Assembly (NCBI GenBank): GCA_037190175.1
Contig: JBBCJM010000123.1
Span: 1 to 8,302, forward strand
Reading direction: 5' to 3'
Length of the DNA stretch: 8,302 nt
Origin: JBBCJM01 sp037190175
GTDB taxonomy: Bacteria > Pseudomonadota > Alphaproteobacteria > Rhodobacterales > Rhodobacteraceae
Positions 1 through 4,649 of the stretch are shown piece after piece. The notes beneath the pieces are model-generated. The model did no database searches and had not been told where the DNA came from. It saw only the letters and a program-made list of their open reading frames with translations. Made by a program: the position numbers and the translations under genes. The stretch's first letter is position 1. Each line of letters opens with the position of its first letter.

Positions 1-7
1 AGCATAG

Positions 8-25
8 GGCGGGGTTCACCCCGCC
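8..25 (-). terminator. Stem-loop after the secreted-protein gene
   Basis: An 8-bp perfect inverted repeat, GGCGGGGT (8-15) and ACCCCGCC (18-25), begins 13 bases beyond the stop codon of the minus-strand gene at 39-776. Read on the minus strand the stem is followed by CTATGCT, so there is no real T tract. Position and strength suggest a transcription terminator, but the missing T run keeps this tentative. Confidence 0.5.
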
Positions 26-38
26 ATCTGCCCGAGCC

Positions 39-776
39 CTACTGGCCCACCCGGCCCGGCAGGCTGAGGTCGCCCGAGGCCACGTCGAACACGTCCGCCA
101 CGCAGAGCAGCGGCGCGTGGACATTGGCGTTCACCCGCAGCCCCGCGGTCACCCCGTCGAAGCCCGCCCCCTCGACCGCGCCGATGTCGTCGAAGGGGAT
201 GCGGATGGTCACCGTCTCGGCGTCCAGCAGCGGCTGCCAGCCGGGGCTGTCGATCAGGATCGGCAGGCCGGGCCAGGTCTTGGGCAGCTTCGGTGTCGCC
301 CCCTCGGGGATGTCGATCACCTTCAGCGCCCCCGGCCCGCAGGCGTCGTCCGGCCCCAGCACCACCCAGTGGCTGTGCCAGAGATCGCCGTCGTTGCCCG
401 GATCGCCGTCGCCGTTCTCGTCGAACAAGGGCGTGTCGTCGAAGTCCGGGTGCGCGGTGACCGCCAGCGCCAGGATGCCGGCGGCGGGCTCGAACCCCAC
501 CGCGGCGCTGTCGATGCTGGTGGGCCAGACATAGGCGAAGACCTCCGACCCCGCCAGGGCGCCGGTCGCCGCCGGCCGGCTTTCCCCGGCCCGGCCCGAG
601 ACCTGCATGGTGAAGGTGGCGACGTTGCCTTCGGTCGCGATCGTGGTGCGCACGATGTCGAAGGGGGCCAGCGCATTGCCGGCCTCGGCCGCGATGCCGT
701 GGTCGTCATGCGCCAGGGCCGGGGCGGCGAGGGCCAGCGCCAGCGCCGTATGGTGGAGAAGGGATTTCCGTGTCAT
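39..776 (-). CDS. Secreted (periplasmic) protein of unknown function with an acidic Ca-loop-like segment
   Basis: This is a complete 245-residue protein that I do not recognise as a named family. Residues 1-22 form a typical Sec signal peptide: Arg and Lys near the start, an Ala/Leu-rich core, and an ALA cleavage motif. The mature chain would begin HDDHG, a potential metal-binding end. Residues 119-131 (DENGDGDPGNDGD) resemble a calcium-binding loop rich in Asp and Asn, and are followed directly by WHSHW (133-137). There are two cysteines in the mature part (146 and 225), so one disulfide is possible in the periplasm. No transmembrane segment follows the signal. The start is supported by AAAGGAAG upstream. 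It lies downstream of the MarR gene on the same strand, separated by a strong stem-loop, so it may be co-transcribed with or controlled by that regulator; this is inference. The reading frame is certain and the function is unknown. Confidence 0.85.
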   Translation of the reverse strand: MTRKSLLHHTALALALAAPALAHDDHGIAAEAGNALAPFDIVRTTIATEGNVATFTMQVSGRAGESRPAATGALAGSEVFAYVWPTSIDSAAVGFEPAAGILALAVTAHPDFDDTPLFDENGDGDPGNDGDLWHSHWVVLGPDDACGPGALKVIDIPEGATPKLPKTWPGLPILIDSPGWQPLLDAETVTIRIPFDDIGAVEGAGFDGVTAGLRVNANVHAPLLCVADVFDVASGDLSLPGRVGQ

Positions 777-814
777 GGTGAGGGGCTTCCTTTGGGATAC
801 AGGGGTTGCAATCC

Positions 815-848
815 GGGCGCCCCGTCCGTTGCCGCGGACGGGGCGCCC
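815..848 (-). terminator. Strong GC stem-loop between the MarR gene and the secreted-protein gene
   Basis: A perfect 14-bp inverted repeat (left arm 815-828, right arm 835-848, 6-base loop) starts 6 bases after the MarR stop codon on the minus strand. It should be a very stable hairpin in RNA. Read on the minus strand it is followed by GGATTGCAACC, not a T run, so it is not a classical intrinsic terminator. It may end or attenuate the MarR transcript, or protect its 3' end. Only 38 bases then remain before the next start codon, which leaves little room for a separate promoter. Confidence 0.6.
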
Positions 849-854
849 CTCCGT

Positions 855-1478
855 TCAGGCCGCCCCGGCGAAGCGTGCCCAGGCGTCCGCCCGGGTGTCG
901 GGGTCGGCCTCCGCATGGTCGCCGCAGTCGAGCCGCAGGGCGGCATCGCCGAAGGCGGCGTCCACGAGGTCGCAATGATGCGGGGCTGCCGCATCGGGAT
1001 GGCGGTGGGGGCGGAAGTGGCGGCAGGTGACGCACATCCGCTGCACCGGGATCTCGCCCCGCTCCTGCAGGCTGCGGATCATCCGGGTCAGCGCCTTCAG
1101 CAACACCCCCCGCTCGGCCCGGTCCAGTTCCCCCACGGCGGCCAGCAGGGCGTCGGGCCAGACCTCCCACCCCGCGGCCAGCCTTTGGCCAGAGGCGGTA
1201 GGGTGCAGGAGCGTGGCGCGGCCATCGCCGGGGTCGGGGCGCCGTTCGGCATGGCCCTTGCGCACCAGCGCGGCCGCCGCATCGCTGACCGTGGGCTGGG
1301 TGACCGCCAGTTCGGCGGCGAGCGCCCCCACCCGCGCCGGGCCGCGGCGGATCAGGTGGATCAGGATCTGGATCTGCGTCGGGCTCAGCCCGTCGGCCTC
1401 CGCCTGCCGCCAGGACTGCGCCCGCAGCACCTGCCCGATCCGGGCCAGCCCGGTGACGATGTTGGCGGCGGGGTCCAT
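855..1478 (-). CDS. MarR-family transcriptional regulator with C-terminal four-cysteine extension
   Basis: A 207-residue protein. Residues about 30-105 form a winged helix-turn-helix of the MarR type: the stretch LSPTQIQILIHLIRRGPARV leads into the helix-turn-helix, with LAVTQPTVSDAAAALVRKG (about 57-75) as the recognition region and DGRATLLHPTASG (85-97) as the wing. MarR proteins are usually about 140-160 residues. This one continues past residue 145 with Cys149, Cys152, Cys169 and Cys185 and several histidines (154, 158, 160, 167, 168, 188), an arrangement that looks like a zinc- or iron-sulfur-binding module. The start was chosen at 1478 because AAGGAGG stands at ideal distance before it. 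The frame stays open upstream into sdaA, but that part is antisense-frame shadow. It lies 44 bases downstream of sdaA on the same strand. A dyad at 1504-1518 is a likely operator. The ligand and targets cannot be read from sequence. Confidence 0.92.
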   Translation of the reverse strand: MDPAANIVTGLARIGQVLRAQSWRQAEADGLSPTQIQILIHLIRRGPARVGALAAELAVTQPTVSDAAAALVRKGHAERRPDPGDGRATLLHPTASGQRLAAGWEVWPDALLAAVGELDRAERGVLLKALTRMIRSLQERGEIPVQRMCVTCRHFRPHRHPDAAAPHHCDLVDAAFGDAALRLDCGDHAEADPDTRADAWARFAGAA

Positions 1479-1497
1479 CTGCGTCCTCCTTCCCAGA

Positions 1498-1526
1498 GGT
1501 TTGCATAGGACTCCTATGTGAGTCAA
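1498..1526 (-). promoter_or_regulatory. Candidate promoter of the MarR gene
   Basis: On the minus strand, TTGACT (1526-1521) is a near-consensus -35 hexamer and overlaps the sdaA stop codon. A 17-base spacer, exactly 1520-1504, carries the whole dyad. The hexamer at the -10 position, CAAACC (1503-1498), is a poor match to TATAAT, which keeps this tentative. If correct, a bound regulator would occlude RNA polymerase. Confidence 0.35.
1504..1518. promoter_or_regulatory. Perfect dyad, probable MarR-family operator
   Basis: CATAGGA-C-TCCTATG is a perfect 7+7 inverted repeat around one central base, located 26 bases upstream of the MarR start codon in the sdaA-MarR gap. MarR dimers typically bind short dyads of this size near their own promoter, so autoregulation is the simplest reading. 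A one-base loop makes an RNA hairpin role unlikely. No second copy is seen elsewhere in the window. Confidence 0.6.
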
Positions 1527-2902
1527 CAGTTGGGCACGTTCACGGCCAGCCCGCCCAGCGAGGTTTCCTTGTACTTCTCGTGCATGTCGCGGCCGGTCTG
1601 CCGCATGGTCTCGATACAGGCGTCCAGCGAGACCAGATGCTGGCCGTCGCCGCGCAGCGACAGCGAGGCCGCCGAGACCGCCTTGATCGCGCCCAGGCCG
1701 TTGCGCTCGATGCAGGGCACCTGCACCAGCCCCTTCACCGGGTCGCAGGTCATGCCCAGGTGATGCTCCAAGGCGATCTCGGCCGCGTTCTCCACCTGCT
1801 CCGGCGTGCCGCCCAGCACGGCCGCCAGCCCCGCCGCGGCCATGGCGGCAGCCGAGCCCACCTCGGCCTGGCAGCCGCATTCCGCCCCGCTGATCGAGGC
1901 GTTGTGCTTGGCCAGCCCGCCGATGGCCGCCGCGGTCAGCAGGAACTCTCCCACCCGCGCGGCCGAGGCGCCGGGCACATGGTCCAGCCAGTAGCGGATC
2001 ACCGCCGGCACCACCCCGGCCGCCCCGTTGGTGGGCGCGGTCACCACCTGCCCGCCGGCCGCGTTCTCCTCGTTCACCGCCATGGCGTAGAGGCTCATCC
2101 AGTCGTTGATCGTGTGGGGCGGGGCGAGGTTCAACCCCCGTTCCGCCAGCAGCGCCTGGTGGATGCCCCTGGCCCGCCGCCGGACCCTGAGGCCCCCCGG
2201 CAGGATCCCCTCGCCGGCCATGCCGCGGTCGATGCAGGCGTTCATCACCTCCCAGATCCGCGCCATGCCGCGGTCGAGCTCGGCGGCGGAGCGGAAGCGC
2301 AGCTCGTTGGCCTGCTTCATCGCGGCGATGGAGAGGCCCGAGGCCCGCGCCATCTCCAGCATCTCGGCCCCGGATTCGAAGGGGTAGGGCACATCCGCCC
2401 GCGCCCGGGCCTTGGCCCCGCCGGCCTCGGCCAGCTCGCCCGCGGTCAGCACGAAGCCCCCGCCGATGGAGTAATAGGTCTCCTCCAGGATCACGTCGCC
2501 CTCGGCATCCGTCGCCCGCAGGATCATCCCGTTGGCGTGGCCGGGCAGGGCGGGGCCGTAGTCGAAGGCCAGGTCGCGCGCGGGGTCGAAGGCCAGCGGC
2601 GGCAGGCCGGGGGGCTCGATCACATGGCTTTCGCGGATCGCGGCCAAGGCGGCATCGGCCTTTTCCGCGTCGTAGGTCTCCGGCAGGAAGCCGGCGAGGC
2701 CCAGGATCGTCGCCCGGTCGGTCGCGTGGCCTACCCCGGTGAAAGCCAGCGAGCCGTGCAGCGAGGCCCGCAGGCCGTGGGCGCGGAAGGGCGAGGCGCG
2801 CAGCCGGTCGAGGAACCGCCCGCCGGCAACCATCGGCCCCATGGTGTGGCTGGAGGAGGGGCCGATCCCCACCTTGAACATCTCGAACACCGAAAGGAAC
2901 AT
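1523..2902 (-). CDS. sdaA: L-serine ammonia-lyase (L-serine dehydratase), iron-sulfur type, single chain
   Basis: Catalyses deamination of L-serine to pyruvate and ammonia in the cytoplasm with a [4Fe-4S] cluster rather than PLP. The protein has 459 residues, the usual length for the single-chain form with fused beta and alpha domains. The N-terminal beta domain carries the family motif GPSSSHTMGP (14-23). The C-terminal catalytic domain has SGAECGCQAEVG (Cys342, Cys344) and TCDPVKGLVQVPC (Cys386, Cys397), matching the cluster ligands of the Legionella enzyme (Cys343, Cys385, Cys396). The last residue is Cys459, the family's C-terminal cysteine that reaches into the active site. The start at 2902 is preceded by AGGGGGAAG at good distance and gives the normal N-terminus MFLSVFEMFKVG; a longer in-frame reading upstream is not homologous. 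It is transcribed away from the EF-hand gene, and a bulged inverted repeat lies in its leader or promoter. All key residues are present. Confidence 0.97.
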   Translation of the reverse strand: MFLSVFEMFKVGIGPSSSHTMGPMVAGGRFLDRLRASPFRAHGLRASLHGSLAFTGVGHATDRATILGLAGFLPETYDAEKADAALAAIRESHVIEPPGLPPLAFDPARDLAFDYGPALPGHANGMILRATDAEGDVILEETYYSIGGGFVLTAGELAEAGGAKARARADVPYPFESGAEMLEMARASGLSIAAMKQANELRFRSAAELDRGMARIWEVMNACIDRGMAGEGILPGGLRVRRRARGIHQALLAERGLNLAPPHTINDWMSLYAMAVNEENAAGGQVVTAPTNGAAGVVPAVIRYWLDHVPGASAARVGEFLLTAAAIGGLAKHNASISGAECGCQAEVGSAAAMAAAGLAAVLGGTPEQVENAAEIALEHHLGMTCDPVKGLVQVPCIERNGLGAIKAVSAASLSLRGDGQHLVSLDACIETMRQTGRDMHEKYKETSLGGLAVNVPNC

Positions 2903-2935
2903 GCCGCTTCCCCCTGCGCCCCAGTCTTGCCGCGG

Positions 2936-2970
2936 GGCAGGGGCGGATGATGGGCTGAATCCGCCCTGCC
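2936..2970. repeat. Bulged inverted repeat upstream of sdaA
   Basis: Left arm 2936-2948 (GGCAGGGGCGGAT) and right arm 2959-2970 (ATCCGCCCTGCC) pair over 12 bp with a single unpaired G and a 10-base loop. It ends 33 bases from the sdaA start codon on the sdaA side of the divergent intergenic region. It could be an mRNA leader hairpin or a DNA operator. It is not followed by a T run in either direction, so a simple terminator is less likely. Confidence 0.5.
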
Positions 2971-2991
2971 GGCCAGCGGCGGCGACGCCCG

Positions 2992-3006
2992 TTAACCCGC
3001 CGTTAA
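2992..3006. promoter_or_regulatory. Candidate CtrA-type binding site (TTAAC-N5-GTTAA)
   Basis: TTAAC (2992-2996), five bases, GTTAA (3002-3006) reproduces the full CtrA site known from alphaproteobacteria (TTAA-N7-TTAA; in Rhodobacterales described as TTAAC-N5-GTTAAC), missing only the final C. These AT-rich half-sites stand out in very GC-rich DNA. The site lies 41 bases upstream of the EF-hand start at 3048 and 89 bases upstream of the sdaA start, so the EF-hand gene is the likelier target. Binding is inferred from the motif alone. Confidence 0.55.
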
Positions 3007-3047
3007 GCGAATCGGCCGGAACATAGCGCGAACGAGGGGGGATGCCG

Positions 3048-3581
3048 ATGATCCGCTGGATGGTCCTGATGCTGCTCATGGCCTGGCCCGCCGCGGCCGG
3101 GCCGGTGCTGTCGCCCGAGATGGCGGAACGCATCCGCGCCCAGCCCGACCGCTTCCTGGAAACCGGCGCGGCGCTGATCTTCGGCTTCGGCGCCGAGGGC
3201 CGCTTCGATGCCGCGGCGGGCCGGCAGGTGCTGGCGCTGGACCGCGCCCGGTTGCGGCAACGCGAACTCCGGCTGCTGCTGCTGGCCGATCTCGACGACG
3301 ACGGGGCGGTGACGGCGGCGGAGCTTGCGGTGCTGATGCGGGCCGAGGGGGCGGGGCCGCGCGGCCGGCTGGCCCTGGCCTTCGCCCGCGGCGATGCCGA
3401 TGGCGACGGGGTGGTCGGCCCCGCCGAACTGATGGCCGAGGCGCGGCGGGTGGCCGACCTGGAAAGCCGCGCCATGGCGGAGATGGTGGCGGCCGTGCTG
3501 GCCTGCGACCTCGACGGCGACGGCAGCCTGGACCTGGCCGAACTGCGCCGCGCCGTGGCGCTGCTGGCCGGCGGGGCGTGA
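3048..3581 (+). CDS. Secreted calmodulin-like EF-hand protein
   Basis: A 177-residue protein. Residues 1-17 form a signal peptide (MIRWMVLMLLMAWPAAA), so the protein should act in the periplasm or outside the cell. Three canonical 12-residue EF-hand loops are visible: DLDDDGAVTAAE (81-92), DADGDGVVGPAE (116-127) and DLDGDGSLDLAE (154-165), each with Asp at positions 1, 3 and 5, Gly at 6 and Glu at 12. A fourth, degenerate loop appears to sit at about 46-57. The protein is predicted to bind calcium; whether it buffers or senses it is unknown. I prefer the ATG at 3048, because the GAGGGGG at 3034-3040 is well spaced from it; an ATG two codons earlier, at 3042, is possible. It is divergent from sdaA and has a CtrA-type site upstream. 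A stem-loop follows the gene, so it is probably monocistronic. Confidence 0.9.
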   Translation: MIRWMVLMLLMAWPAAAGPVLSPEMAERIRAQPDRFLETGAALIFGFGAEGRFDAAAGRQVLALDRARLRQRELRLLLLADLDDDGAVTAAELAVLMRAEGAGPRGRLALAFARGDADGDGVVGPAELMAEARRVADLESRAMAEMVAAVLACDLDGDGSLDLAELRRAVALLAGGA

Positions 3582-3603
3582 GCGGGCATCCTTCCGGCCG
3601 GGC

Positions 3604-3627
3604 CGCGGCCCCCGGGGTGGGGCCGCG
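3604..3627 (+). terminator. GC stem-loop after the EF-hand gene
   Basis: A 9-bp perfect stem (3604-3612 with 3619-3627, loop CGGGGT) lies 22 bases beyond the EF-hand stop codon. It is followed by CCGGGCGACACATG, with no T run. It probably helps end the EF-hand transcript before rpiA. The remaining bases up to 3702 hold no gene; TGCTAG at 3667-3672 could be a -10 element for rpiA, but I find no matching -35. Confidence 0.45.
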
Positions 3628-3702
3628 CCGGGCGACACATGCCGCTCGCATCCGGGGCGCGGGGCGTGCTAGGGGCGGGCATCGCCACCACCGGAGGCTT
3701 CG

Positions 3703-4488
3703 ATGCCCGCAGAGCTTTCCCCCATCGACAAGGCCAAGTTCCTCGCCGCCCAGCGCGCGGTGCGATATGTCGAATCGGGGATGCGGCTGGGGCTGGGCAC
3801 CGGCTCGACCGCGGCCTGGATGGTGCGCTGCCTGGCCGAGCGGATCCGCGAGGAGGGGCTGAAGGTCACCGGCGTGCCCACCTCCTCGCGCACCGCCGAA
3901 CTCGCGCGGCAGCTGAAGGTGCCGGTCGTCAGCCTGGACGAGGCGCGCTGGCTGGACCTCACCATCGACGGCGCCGACGAGTTCGACGGCGAGCTGAACC
4001 TGATCAAGGGCGGCGGCGCGGCGCTCTTGCAGGAAAAGATCGTCGCCACCGCCTCGGACCAGATGATCGTGATCGCCGACGCGGCCAAGGAGGTCAGCCA
4101 CCTGGGCGGCTTCCCCCTGCCGGTGGAGGTGGTGCCCTTCGGCTGGCAGACCACCCGCGCGCTGGTGGAGGAGACGCTGGTGGCCATGGACGTGCTGAAC
4201 CGCGAGGTCTCCTTGCGGATGAACGGCCCCGCGCCGCTGGTCACCGACGAGGGCAACCACATCCTCGACCTGCATCTGAAGCGCATCGGCAACCCGCGGC
4301 AGCTCGCGCTGGTGCTGAACCAGATCCCCGGGGTGGTGGAGAACGGGCTCTTCATCGACATCTGCGACATCGTGGTGATCGGCCACGGCGACGGCCGGGT
4401 TGTGGTGCGCGACATCAACGCCGGCACCACCGAGGACGACCGGGTGGATTTCGTCCCCCCCGCCAATATCTTCGCCGACCTGGACTGA
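3703..4488 (+). CDS. rpiA: Ribose-5-phosphate isomerase A
   Basis: Interconverts ribose 5-phosphate and ribulose 5-phosphate in the non-oxidative pentose phosphate pathway, in the cytoplasm. The 261-residue protein carries all RpiA signatures: GLGTGSTA (30-37, phosphate loop), DGADEFD (89-95), KGGGAALLQEK (102-112), TDEGNHILD (181-189) and PGVVENGLF (209-217). Asp89, Asp92, Lys102 and Glu111 correspond to the E. coli active-site residues Asp81, Asp84, Lys94 and Glu103, with a constant offset of 8. The protein is about 40 residues longer than the E. coli enzyme (219), mainly through a C-terminal tail ending VPPANIFADLD. GGAGG at 3693-3697, five bases before the ATG, fixes the start. It is followed on the same strand by gor, with the palindrome array between them. 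Confidence 0.98.
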   Translation: MPAELSPIDKAKFLAAQRAVRYVESGMRLGLGTGSTAAWMVRCLAERIREEGLKVTGVPTSSRTAELARQLKVPVVSLDEARWLDLTIDGADEFDGELNLIKGGGAALLQEKIVATASDQMIVIADAAKEVSHLGGFPLPVEVVPFGWQTTRALVEETLVAMDVLNREVSLRMNGPAPLVTDEGNHILDLHLKRIGNPRQLALVLNQIPGVVENGLFIDICDIVVIGHGDGRVVVRDINAGTTEDDRVDFVPPANIFADLD

Positions 4489-4501
4489 GCGGAGCGGCCG
4501 A

Positions 4502-4568
4502 CAAATTCGTTGGAACGAATTTGCAAAATCCTTCCAGGGATTTTGCAAGTTTCTTGCAAGAAACTTGC
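4502..4568. repeat. Array of three contiguous palindromes with 22-bp dyad spacing
   Basis: Three inverted repeats abut or overlap by a base or two. Repeat 1 pairs 4502-4511 with 4514-4523 (10 bp, GG centre). Repeat 2 pairs 4523-4531 with 4538-4546 (9 bp, TTCCAG centre). Repeat 3, 4545-4568, is a perfect 24-bp palindrome. Their centres fall at 4512.5, 4534.5 and 4556.5, exactly 22 bp apart. TTGCAA occurs at 4521, 4543 and 4554; the first two mark the junctions and the third is the centre of repeat 3. G+C is about 26 of 67 bases, far below the surroundings. No T run follows. It lies in the 161-base rpiA-gor gap, which holds no gene. It could be a mosaic intergenic repeat, an mRNA processing or stabilising element, or a multi-dimer protein site. 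Structure is directly seen and function is unknown. Confidence 0.9.
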
Positions 4569-4649
4569 GCCTCCCCGCGACCCTGCCGCCTCTGGCCAAG
4601 GCCGGGGCCATGTGGGATACCCCGTCAGCGGACCGGAAGGGGGGGCGGC

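Noticed and set aside
117..1508. Long plus-strand open frame (463 codons) across the secreted-protein and MarR genes
   Set aside because: It is antisense to two well-supported genes and has a low-complexity Arg/Gly/Pro/Ala composition typical of GC-rich shadow frames, with no recognisable motif.
1580..2950. Plus-strand open frame of 456 codons opposite sdaA
   Set aside because: It mirrors the sdaA coding strand, is rich in Gly, Arg, His and Pro, and has no family motif. Codon-position bias of sdaA explains it.
2903..3691. Extension of the sdaA frame upstream, to about 722 codons
   Set aside because: The added part is Ser/Arg/Pro-rich, runs antisense through the EF-hand gene, and lacks homology, while the start at 2902 gives the normal SdaA N-terminus and a ribosome binding site.
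3669..4559. Minus-strand open frame starting inside the palindrome array and running opposite rpiA
   Set aside because: The palindromes read through as codons by chance, and the remainder is antisense to rpiA. The array is better treated as non-coding.
4592..4620. Possible gor promoter (CTGGCC, 17-base spacer, GGATAC)
   Set aside because: Only about half of the -35 positions match and the -10 match is worse, so it is not distinguishable from background.
3639..4649. Extension of the glutathione reductase frame upstream through rpiA
   Set aside because: It overlaps rpiA out of frame and is not protein-like. The GTG at 4650 with its Shine-Dalgarno sequence begins the true FAD domain.
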